A stretch of DNA of 5,112 nt, taken from contig JAOZRF010000244.1 in NCBI GenBank assembly GCA_029940245.1, positions 1-5,112 on the forward strand, read 5' to 3'. The translations under genes were made by a program, and so were the position numbers. Each line of letters opens with the position of its first letter. The first letter of the stretch is position 1. The stretch is from Desulfobacula sp. Its GTDB lineage: Bacteria > Desulfobacterota > Desulfobacteria > Desulfobacterales > Desulfobacteraceae. Shown here piece after piece: positions 1-5,112 of this stretch. The notes below the pieces were generated by a model. It was not told where the DNA came from. It was given only the letters and a program-made list of their open reading frames with translations, and made no database searches.

Positions 1-21
1 TAAATATGGGAAAGTAAATAT

Positions 22-369
22 ATGCATGAAATGGGGATTGCTCAAGAACTGGTTCAGATTGCCCTGGATTCTATTCCCGGAGAGATTGAGAATCCAAAGG
101 TTATAACTGTGAATCTTAAAATTGGAAAGCTCGCATCAGTGGTTGAGCACAGTTTAACTTTTTGTTTTGAGATTATAACAAAGGATACGCCTTTGGAGGG
201 GGCAAGACTAAATATTGACTTTGTCCCGGTAATGGTACATTGTAAATTTTGTGATAACAACTGGGAAGTGACAGGACCGGTATTCAAATGTCCTTTTTGT
301 GAGGATGGGGATGTTGAAATGATCACGGGAAGAGAGATAGAGATAACTTCTCTGGAACTTACAGAATAA
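22..369 (+). CDS. hypA: HypA, nickel metallochaperone for [NiFe] hydrogenase maturation
   Basis: HypA/HybF family, 115 residues, the normal length. In the cytoplasm this protein binds Ni(II) and, with the GTPase HypB, passes it to the precursor of the [NiFe] hydrogenase large subunit after the Fe(CN)2CO group is installed. Seen: the N-terminus begins Met-His-Glu, and His2 with the Met1 amine is the known nickel site, which fixes the start here rather than at the next Met (residue 4). A structural zinc site of two CxxC pairs is complete: C74/C77 and C90/C93. A modest GGGA ribosome binding site lies about 8 bases upstream. hypB follows after 33 bases, so the two are probably co-transcribed. Only 21 bases precede the gene, so promoter and upstream partners cannot be seen. 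Family assignment is secure; whether it serves hydrogenase alone or also another nickel enzyme is not shown. Confidence 0.96.
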   Translation: MHEMGIAQELVQIALDSIPGEIENPKVITVNLKIGKLASVVEHSLTFCFEIITKDTPLEGARLNIDFVPVMVHCKFCDNNWEVTGPVFKCPFCEDGDVEMITGREIEITSLELTE

Positions 370-402
370 ATATATAAACCACAAATAAAGACAGGTAAAA
401 CA

Positions 403-1071
403 ATGGAAATAAATATTCAGAAAAGAGTCCTTGAAGCAAATGAGACCCAGGCAGATAAAAATAGAAAATTTTTTAAAGAACATAATGTATTTGTGCTTAA
501 TATGATGTCATCTCCTGGTTCAGGCAAGACACAGCTCCTTTGCAAAAGCCTTAAAAAGTTGATGCCCAATGTCCGAGTGGGAGTGATTGTGGGAGATATA
601 TGTACCAGAAATGATGCGGACAGGCTTGATGTAACCGGTGCCAAAGTTACCCAGATCAATACAGACCGGTTTGGCGGTGACTGCCATCTGTCTGCCCCCT
701 TGATCTTTGCATCAGCAGAAGGATTAGGATGTTCTGATCTTGATCTTCTCATCGTGGAAAATATCGGGAATCTTGTCTGCCCTGCTGAGTTTGATATCGG
801 GGAAGATGCAAGAGCTGTTGTTTTAAGCGTGACCGAAGGGGAAGATAAACCCTTGAAATATCCTTTGATGTTCAGGGTGGCGGATGTGGCAATTCTAAAT
901 AAAATTGATCTGCTGCCATATCTTGATTTTGATGCCGGGCTGGCAAAGGATAATATGCAACAGGTGCATCCTCATTTGCCAGTGTTTGAGGTTTCAGCCA
1001 GGACTGAAGAAGGGGTTGAACCCTGGCTTGATTGGTTGAAGATTAAAGTGTTTGAAAAAACAGGAAAATAG
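403..1071 (+). CDS. hypB: HypB, GTPase for nickel insertion into hydrogenase
   Basis: SIMIBI-class GTPase, 222 residues, which works with HypA to load nickel into hydrogenase. Seen: P-loop SPGSGKT at residues 37-43; G-domain metal ligands C94-H95 and C126 (in ENIGNLVCPAEFD), matching the Cys-His and Cys of E. coli HypB; NKID specificity motif at 166-169; a SAR motif at 198-200 before the C-terminal helix. Not seen: the N-terminal CCxxCxC high-affinity nickel motif of E. coli HypB and the His-rich stretch of nickel-storing HypB, so this is the short form with only the G-domain metal site. Odd: there are six residues (DRFGGD) between the conserved Thr and the Cys-His, where the E. coli protein has three as I recall it, and the usual CHLDA reads CHLSA. 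An AGG ribosome binding site lies about 7 bases before the start. The gene sits between hypA and a MEMO-like gene (22-base gap). Confidence 0.95.
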   Translation: MEINIQKRVLEANETQADKNRKFFKEHNVFVLNMMSSPGSGKTQLLCKSLKKLMPNVRVGVIVGDICTRNDADRLDVTGAKVTQINTDRFGGDCHLSAPLIFASAEGLGCSDLDLLIVENIGNLVCPAEFDIGEDARAVVLSVTEGEDKPLKYPLMFRVADVAILNKIDLLPYLDFDAGLAKDNMQQVHPHLPVFEVSARTEEGVEPWLDWLKIKVFEKTGK

Positions 1072-1076
1072 TTTTA

Positions 1077-1083
1077 AAGGGGG
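1077..1083 (+). promoter_or_regulatory. Ribosome binding site that decides the start of the MEMO-like gene
   Basis: A purine-rich AAGGGGG lies 10 bases before the ATG at 1094. The reading frame stays open upstream to an ATG at 1052, inside the end of hypB, but that ATG has no comparable site and would add 14 residues that the MEMO family lacks. The site therefore favours 1094. Confidence 0.7.
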
Positions 1084-1093
1084 AAGCTATACC

Positions 1094-1948
1094 ATGGAAA
1101 AAAAGAAAATGGCTTTTGCCGGTTCCTGGTATCCTGCCAGTGCTGCTGAGTGTGAAGCATCCATTAAAGGCTTTTTAAAAGAAAAGCAAGGGTCGTTTGA
1201 TGGCAATTTTGTAGGAGGTATTGTTCCCCATGCAGGCTGGTATTATTCAGGATCAATTGCCTGCAGGGTAATTGCATCTCTTAAATCAGATGAAAAAATT
1301 GACACCATTATTCTTTTTGGCGGTCACATGCATAAGCAGTCTGAACCCTTTATTTTGAGCCATGGTGCCGTTGAAACACCCTTTGGCCCCATTGAAGTGG
1401 ATGAGGAACTCACAGATAATATTATTGCCGGTATCGGTGTCCGACAGAGGTCACCGCATAAATTTCCCGATGACAACACCTTTGAACTTCAATATCCTTT
1501 TATAAAATACTTTTATCCGGATGCAAGAATAGTTGTCTGTGGTGTGGCCCCATCATTTTTTGCGGCCGTTATAGGCAGTATGGCTGTTGAGGAAGCCAAA
1601 AATCTGTCAAAAAATGTCAGGATCATAGGGTCTACAGATATGACCCATTATGGCCCTGATTTTGGTTTTACAATTGCCGGAACCGGTGAAAAGGCTGTGG
1701 AATGGGTTAAAAATACAAATGATAGAAATGCGATTAAGGCAATGATAACAATGGATGCATCAAAAATTATTGCCCAGGGCCTGGAAAATAAAAATATGTG
1801 CTGTTCAGGTTCCGCTGCAGCAACTGCTGCTGCCGGTAAAAAATTTGGCGCAGCCGGGGCTGTTGAACTTGACTACGCCACAAGTTTTGAAAAATCTGCT
1901 TCCCAGAGTTTTGTCGGATATGCCGGGATTCTTTATTCTTTATCCTGA
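1094..1948 (+). CDS. amrB: MEMO1-family protein (AmmeMemoRadiSam system protein B)
   Basis: About 284 residues, full length for the MEMO family, which shares the fold of class III extradiol dioxygenases (LigB) and binds a metal; its bacterial reaction is not established. Seen, numbering from the ATG at 1094: N-terminal AGSWYPAS (9-16); PHAGWYYSG (45-53) with H46; GGHMH (76-80) with H78; FELQYPF near 130-136; STDMTHYG (180-187) with D182 and H185; and C236-C237. H46, H78 and C236 align with His49, His81 and Cys244 of human MEMO1, and H185 with His192, so a metal site appears intact. Start chosen by the strong ribosome binding site and the family N-terminus; the ATG at 1109 is a possible alternative. 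It follows hypB by 22 bases, probably in one transcript, and its last 16 bases overlap the convergent gltX. The usual partners, an AMMECR1 protein and a radical SAM protein, are not in the window. Family call is firm, function unknown; the symbol is the loosely used one. Confidence 0.9.
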   Translation: MEKKKMAFAGSWYPASAAECEASIKGFLKEKQGSFDGNFVGGIVPHAGWYYSGSIACRVIASLKSDEKIDTIILFGGHMHKQSEPFILSHGAVETPFGPIEVDEELTDNIIAGIGVRQRSPHKFPDDNTFELQYPFIKYFYPDARIVVCGVAPSFFAAVIGSMAVEEAKNLSKNVRIIGSTDMTHYGPDFGFTIAGTGEKAVEWVKNTNDRNAIKAMITMDASKIIAQGLENKNMCCSGSAAATAAAGKKFGAAGAVELDYATSFEKSASQSFVGYAGILYSLS

Positions 1949-3342
1949 TCCTGAATAACCTGGATAGCGCTTTTGATTCTTAGAACGGTTTTGTCTTTTC
2001 CAAGGGCCAGAAGCATTTCAAATATGCCCGGACTGATCGTTGTGCCGGTGATGGCCACCCTTAAAGGCTGGGCAATCTTTCCAAACTTAAGTTTGGTTTC
2101 CGCCATTATTTTTTTGAATATATCTTCAAGTGTTTCCTGGGTATAGACTTCAAGAGCGTTAATATCATCTACAGCTTTCTGTAACACATCTACTATGTCT
2201 GCCGTGAGAAATTTTTTGGCTGCTGTTTCATCAAATTGTACCTTGTCCTGATAATAAAAAGCTGCATTTTCAGCCATTTCAACAAGGGTCTTGCTCCTGG
2301 GCTGAAGGGTCTTAATAACCCCTTGAGTAAAGGAATCATTTTCAGCATTAATCCCTAAGCTATTTAAATGAAATAAAAGATGGCCTGCCAGTTTTTCCGG
2401 GCTTTTGCTCTGTATGTGTTTTGAGTTAAGCGCAATAAGTTTGTCAATGTCAAACATGGAGGCAGACCTGCCCAGGTGTTCAAGATCAAATTTTTCAATC
2501 AGCTCGTCTCGTTCAAAGAATTCCTGATCACCATGGGACCAGCCAAGGCGTACCAGATAATTGATCATGGCATCGGGTAAAAAGCCCATGTCTTTATATT
2601 CGCCCACTGACATGGCGCCATGACGTTTGCTCAGGCGTGATTTGTCAGATCCCAGGACCATGGGGACATGGCCGAAAACCGGCATTTCTGCATCAAGAGC
2701 CTGGTAAATCAGCATCTGTTTTGGCGTATTTATCAAATGATCATCTCCCCGGATGATGGTATTGATTCCCATGGTCAGGTCATCCACAACAACTGCCAGA
2801 TTGTACATGGGAGTTCCATCACTTCTCTGAATAATAAAATCATCCATTTCAGCGTTTTGAAATGCAGTAGCCCCCTTGACAATATCTTTGACAATGGTAA
2901 CACCTGTGTCCGGGGTTTTAAGGCGAACAACCGTGTTTGTCCCTTTTTTAAGATTTTTTTGCCGGCAGTTGCCGTTGTACATGGGTTTTAATCCCCTGGC
3001 CTTTGCCTCTTCTCTCATGACATTGACCTGGTCCGGGGTGCAGGAACAATAATAGGCAGATCCGGATTCAATTAGTTTTTCAATGTATTCAGCATAGATG
3101 GCGTATCGCAGGCTTTGAAAATAGGGACCTTCATCCCAGGTAAGTCCAAGCCATTCCAGGGATTCCAATATGGCATCCACAGACTCTTTTGTGGATCTTG
3201 CAGCATCAGTATCTTCTATCCTTAAAACAAATTTCCCCTTGTTTTTTCTGGCATAAAGCCAGTTAAAAAGAGCGGTTCTAGCGCCTCCAATGTGCAGGTA
3301 TCCTGTGGGGGAAGGGGGAAACCGTGTGATAATTGTATCCAT
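1933..3342 (-). CDS. gltX: Glutamyl-tRNA synthetase
   Basis: Class I aminoacyl-tRNA synthetase, 469 residues, the usual bacterial length; charges tRNA-Glu with glutamate in the cytoplasm. Seen: PPSPTGYLHIGGAR near 9-22, with the HIGH-type signature HIGG at 17-20; RIEDTD at 41-46; the KMSKS-type loop as DKSRLSKRHG at 233-242; and a C-terminal anticodon-binding domain with TGTTISPGIFE (432-442). A SWIM-type zinc site is partly present: C99, C101 and C126 are there, but the fourth position, His127 in E. coli, is Gln128. The start has GGAG (complement of 3348-3351) 5 bases upstream. The gene is transcribed opposite to both neighbouring operons, diverging from rpmF and converging on the MEMO-like gene, with which it overlaps by 16 bases. 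Whether it is discriminating, or also charges tRNA-Gln for GatCAB amidation, cannot be told by eye; many relatives are non-discriminating. Confidence 0.97.
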   Translation of the reverse strand: MDTIITRFPPSPTGYLHIGGARTALFNWLYARKNKGKFVLRIEDTDAARSTKESVDAILESLEWLGLTWDEGPYFQSLRYAIYAEYIEKLIESGSAYYCSCTPDQVNVMREEAKARGLKPMYNGNCRQKNLKKGTNTVVRLKTPDTGVTIVKDIVKGATAFQNAEMDDFIIQRSDGTPMYNLAVVVDDLTMGINTIIRGDDHLINTPKQMLIYQALDAEMPVFGHVPMVLGSDKSRLSKRHGAMSVGEYKDMGFLPDAMINYLVRLGWSHGDQEFFERDELIEKFDLEHLGRSASMFDIDKLIALNSKHIQSKSPEKLAGHLLFHLNSLGINAENDSFTQGVIKTLQPRSKTLVEMAENAAFYYQDKVQFDETAAKKFLTADIVDVLQKAVDDINALEVYTQETLEDIFKKIMAETKLKFGKIAQPLRVAITGTTISPGIFEMLLALGKDKTVLRIKSAIQVIQDQDKE

Positions 3343-3423
3343 TTGTTCTCCATAAAAAGATTATTGTGTAAAATCGAGCCCTTAACTACCACAAAACTTT
3401 GATTCGGGCAATAGTTTAATTCC

Positions 3424-3452
3424 TTGACACTTTTGGGAAATTGGGGTAAATA
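3424..3452 (+). promoter_or_regulatory. Probable sigma70-type promoter for the rpmF-acpP-rpiB-glyA operon
   Basis: A perfect -35 hexamer TTGACA (3424-3429) is followed after exactly 17 bases by TAAATA (3447-3452), a half-matching -10. This predicts a start of transcription near 3459-3460 and a leader of roughly 60 bases before rpmF. A second candidate -10, a perfect TATAAT at 3475-3480, has no good -35 at the right distance. No comparably good promoter for gltX was found on the other strand of this region. Confidence 0.5.
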
Positions 3453-3461
3453 TGGTTGCTC

Positions 3462-3481
3462 TATTATATTGGAATATAATA
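3462..3481. repeat. Perfect inverted repeat, 9-base arms around GG, possible operator
   Basis: The arms TATTATATT (3462-3470) and AATATAATA (3473-3481) are exact reverse complements separated only by GG. The two-base centre makes an RNA hairpin of the whole repeat unlikely and fits a site for a dimeric regulator better. It lies just after the predicted start of transcription and includes the perfect TATAAT at 3475-3480. Because the arms are pure A and T in an AT-rich spacer, chance cannot be excluded. Confidence 0.35.
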
Positions 3482-3510
3482 ATTAAAAATTCAAATAAAA
3501 TAATATACTT

Positions 3511-3516
3511 AGGAGA
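3511..3516 (+). promoter_or_regulatory. Strong ribosome binding site of rpmF
   Basis: AGGAGA sits 5 bases before the rpmF ATG, close to the consensus and at good spacing, as expected for a highly expressed ribosomal protein gene. Confidence 0.75.
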
Positions 3517-3521
3517 GATCA

Positions 3522-3707
3522 ATGCCAGTACCTAAACAAAAGAGCTCCAAGGCAAGGGGTAGAAAAAGGCGGACACATTACAAAATAAGTGCACCAACAG
3601 TGAGTGTGTGCCCTGAATGCCAGGAACCCAAACTTCCCCATACAGCCTGTCCTGAATGCGGTGCATATAAAGATAGAAATGTAATTTCAATTGATGATGA
3701 AAAATAG
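3522..3707 (+). CDS. rpmF: 50S ribosomal protein L32 (bL32), zinc-binding form
   Basis: 61 residues, typical for bL32, a small basic protein of the large ribosomal subunit. Seen: the N-terminus MPVPKQKSSKARGRKRR, typical of the family, then a zinc ribbon with C30/C33 and C43/C46. All four cysteines are present, so this is the zinc-containing (C+) version, not the zinc-free paralogue made under zinc limitation. It is the first gene of its operon; acpP starts 21 bases after it. In many bacteria rpmF is preceded by yceD (DUF177) and followed by plsX; here a divergent gltX lies upstream and acpP directly downstream. Identification is secure. Confidence 0.97.
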   Translation: MPVPKQKSSKARGRKRRTHYKISAPTVSVCPECQEPKLPHTACPECGAYKDRNVISIDDEK

Positions 3708-3728
3708 GCATAGGAGATAGTCCTTACC

Positions 3729-3962
3729 ATGACGGTTGAAACAAAAGTAAAAAAAGTGATTGCAGAAAAAATTCCTGGTATTGATATCGAGGATATTGTT
3801 CCGGAAGCATCTCTGATTGATGATCTAGGTGCTGATTCGTTGACAATTGTAGAGCTGATCATGTCAATGGAAGAAATTTTTGAAATTGAAATTGATGATG
3901 ATGATGCTGAAAAACTGATTACAGTCCAGAATGCCATTGATTTTATAAAGTCAAAATTTTAA
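3729..3962 (+). CDS. acpP: Acyl carrier protein
   Basis: 77 residues, the standard size. It carries growing acyl chains in type II fatty acid synthesis through a 4'-phosphopantetheine arm. Seen: the attachment motif GADSL at 34-38 with Ser37 as the modified serine, followed by the acidic recognition helix (VELIMSMEE) and a C-terminal helix with TVQNAIDFI. The protein is strongly acidic and has four Asp in a row (56-59) from a run of GAT codons at 3894-3905, where E. coli ACP reads PDEE. A GGAGA site lies about 11 bases upstream of the ATG, a little far. It is 21 bases after rpmF and 12 before rpiB, so certainly in the same transcript. No fab gene flanks it, which is unusual. The high match to housekeeping ACP makes a specialised polyketide or lipid-A carrier less likely, but a second ACP elsewhere cannot be excluded. 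Confidence 0.95.
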   Translation: MTVETKVKKVIAEKIPGIDIEDIVPEASLIDDLGADSLTIVELIMSMEEIFEIEIDDDDAEKLITVQNAIDFIKSKF

Positions 3963-3974
3963 AATTAGGAAAAA

Positions 3975-4415
3975 ATGGAAACAGGCAAACCCATTATTAT
4001 CGGATGTGATCATGCCGCGTATGAGCTGAAAGAAAAAATAAAAGCCTATCTCATTGACAAGGGGTATCAGGTTTTTGATAGCGGCACCAAAAGCCAGGAA
4101 TCTGTTAATTACGTGGATTTTGGGAAAAAACTAGCCCATGCTGTCTCAAAAGGAGAATATTTAAAGGGGATACTGCTTTGCGGCACCGGCCTTGGCATGT
4201 CCATGGTGGCCAATCGGTTCCCCAGGGTAAGGGCTGCCCTTTGCTCTGATCTTTTTGCGGCAAAGATGAGCAGACGTCATAATGATTCCAATATCCTGGT
4301 TCTTGGTGGCCGTGTCCTGGGAGATATCCTTGCCTTTGAAATTGTTCAAACCTGGCTGGACACAGGGTTTGAAGGCGGGCGGCATCTGGAAAGGCTTCAA
4401 ACCATAGATAATTAG
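3975..4415 (+). CDS. rpiB: Ribose-5-phosphate isomerase B
   Basis: 146 residues, RpiB/LacAB family. It interconverts ribose 5-phosphate and ribulose 5-phosphate in the non-oxidative pentose phosphate pathway. Seen: CDHA at 11-14 (D12, H13); Y46; the catalytic loop [10 protein letters not shown] (67-76) with C69, equal to the base Cys66 of E. coli RpiB; the RRHNDSN motif at 100-106 with H102; and the C-terminal GGRHLER (134-140), whose arginines contact the phosphate. The cysteine base favours RpiB over the galactose-6-phosphate isomerase subunits LacA/LacB. The start is supported by TTAGGA 4 bases before the ATG. It sits directly between acpP and glyA, an order also known in other Deltaproteobacteria, where fabF usually precedes rpiB. 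Nothing in the sequence suggests it is damaged. Confidence 0.95.
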   Translation: METGKPIIIGCDHAAYELKEKIKAYLIDKGYQVFDSGTKSQESVNYVDFGKKLAHAVSKGEYLKGILLCGTGLGMSMVANRFPRVRAALCSDLFAAKMSRRHNDSNILVLGGRVLGDILAFEIVQTWLDTGFEGGRHLERLQTIDN

Positions 4416-4438
4416 ATTACCACAAAAAGGATATTAAA

Positions 4439-5112
4439 ATGGGGATTATCGGGCAGACGGATTCACAGATCGAAAAAATTATCCGGCAGGAGGCAGACCG
4501 GCAGGAAACTGAATTAAACCTCATTGCTTCTGAAAATATTGTCAGTCCGGCAGTCATGGCCGCCCAGGGATCCATTCTGACCAATAAATATGCAGAAGGC
4601 TATCCTGCCAGAAGATATTATGGCGGTTGTGAATATGTGGACCAGGCAGAAAATCTGGCCATTGAGCGCGCTAAAAAACTATTCAAGGTCGAATATGCAA
4701 ATGTTCAGCCCCATTCCGGCTCAGGAGCCAATATGGCGGCCTATTTTGCAGTGCTGAATCCCGGGGATAGGATTCTTGCCATGGACCTTTCCCATGGCGG
4801 TCATCTGACCCATGGGGCTTCTGTCAGCTTTTCAGGTAAACTCTTTGATTTTGTACATTATGGACTGTCCGCTGAAACCGAGCGGATTGACATGAATCAG
4901 GTTGAAGCGCTGGCAAAAAAACACCGGCCTAAATTGATTGTGGCAGGTGCCAGTGCCTACCCCAGAATTATTAATTTTAAAGATTTTTCTCAAATTGCCA
5001 AATCTGTAGATGCCCTTTTTATGGTGGATATGGCCCATATTGCAGGGCTTGTTGCAACAGGCCTCCACCCAAGTCCTGTGGGATTTGCAGACCTGATTAC
5101 CTCTACAACCCA
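4439..5112 (+). CDS. glyA: Serine hydroxymethyltransferase, 5' part, cut by the window edge
   Basis: The first 224 codons of a gene that should encode about 410-420 residues; two bases of the next codon (CA, expected His) end the window. The enzyme is PLP-dependent and converts serine and tetrahydrofolate to glycine and methylene-tetrahydrofolate. I translated it directly: the start reads [10 protein letters not shown]; then LIASEN (28-33), TNKYAEGYP (48-56), RYYGGCE (59-65), [10 protein letters not shown] (91-100), SHGGHLTHG (118-126), AGASAYPR (169-176) and VDMAHIAGL (196-204), with D197 and H200 in the cofactor pocket. The sequence stops at ITSTT, immediately before the expected HK pair carrying the PLP lysine. 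AAGGA (4427-4431) lies 7 bases before the ATG, and the gene begins 23 bases after rpiB. Within PHSGSGAN, Gly96 replaces the Gln common in bacteria, at a position that varies in the family. Identification is secure; completeness cannot be judged. Confidence 0.96.
   Translation, partial: MGIIGQTDSQIEKIIRQEADRQETELNLIASENIVSPAVMAAQGSILTNKYAEGYPARRYYGGCEYVDQAENLAIERAKKLFKVEYANVQPHSGSGANMAAYFAVLNPGDRILAMDLSHGGHLTHGASVSFSGKLFDFVHYGLSAETERIDMNQVEALAKKHRPKLIVAGASAYPRIINFKDFSQIAKSVDALFMVDMAHIAGLVATGLHPSPVGFADLITSTT

Noticed and set aside
1052..1093. Upstream ATG giving the MEMO-like protein 14 more residues and an overlap with hypB
   Set aside because: No good ribosome binding site before 1052, the extra residues do not resemble the family N-terminus, and AAGGGGG sits correctly before the ATG at 1094.
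1887..1904. TCTG...CAGA hairpin before a T-run on the minus strand, considered as the gltX terminator
   Set aside because: The stem has only four base pairs and lies in conserved MEMO coding sequence; too weak to call.
3378..3409. GCCC...GGGC pairing in the gltX leader, considered as a hairpin or T-box-like leader
   Set aside because: Only four base pairs closing a 24-base loop, with no T-run and no specifier or antiterminator pattern.
3951..3966. AAAATTTTAAAATT run at the acpP-rpiB junction, considered as a terminator
   Set aside because: Only A and T pairs, overlapping the acpP stop, with rpiB starting 12 bases later; it is more likely simple AT-rich spacer.
378..4426. The 8-mer ACCACAAA in three intergenic places (378-385, 3388-3395, 4419-4426)
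   Set aside because: The flanks differ, spacing to genes is not constant, and A-rich spacers make short matches likely; it does not amount to a repeat family here.
4832..5068. Open frame of 78 codons on the minus strand inside glyA
   Set aside because: It lies wholly antisense to strongly conserved glyA sequence and its translation resembles no family; the same holds for the antisense frames at 417-752, 3578-3937 and 4161-4400 and the plus-strand frame at 2668-2991 inside gltX.

Overview
The window is ordinary, gene-dense bacterial chromosome with about eight genes and no mobile element, CRISPR array or RNA gene that I could see. The gene set (HypA/HypB nickel insertion proteins, a MEMO1-family protein, and the order rpmF - acpP - rpiB - glyA) together with moderate GC and strong Shine-Dalgarno sites suggests a strict anaerobe of the former Deltaproteobacteria, perhaps a sulfate reducer of the Desulfobacterales. 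That placement is an inference from gene order and protein character, not from a search.

Layout. (1) 22-1948, plus strand: hypA, hypB and a MEMO1-family gene, separated by 33 and 22 bases, look like one transcription unit. HypA and HypB deliver nickel to [NiFe] hydrogenase large subunits. The MEMO-like protein keeps its predicted metal-binding residues but has no established role in this setting. (2) 1933-3342, minus strand: gltX, glutamyl-tRNA synthetase, whose last 16 bases overlap the end of the MEMO-like gene tail to tail. (3) 3343-3521: a 179-base AT-rich divergent intergenic region, holding a likely sigma70 promoter for the rpmF operon and a perfect 20-base inverted repeat that contains a TATAAT hexamer. 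(4) 3522-5112, plus strand: rpmF (ribosomal protein L32), acpP (acyl carrier protein), rpiB (ribose-5-phosphate isomerase B) and the first 224 codons of glyA (serine hydroxymethyltransferase), with gaps of 21, 12 and 23 bases, each gene with its own ribosome binding site. glyA runs off the right edge just before its PLP-binding lysine.

How they fit together. The right-hand operon joins translation (L32), lipid synthesis (ACP), the pentose phosphate pathway (RpiB) and one-carbon metabolism (GlyA). It looks like a shortened form of the fatty-acid cluster of related bacteria, in which plsX and fab genes normally sit between rpmF and acpP and fabF normally follows acpP. The left-hand operon is the end of a hydrogenase maturation locus. 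The points most worth a second look are the MEMO-like gene in a hyp operon, the unusual metal-site neighbourhood of HypB, the collapsed fab cluster, and the palindrome in the rpmF leader. I did not find convincing evidence of a wholly new system.
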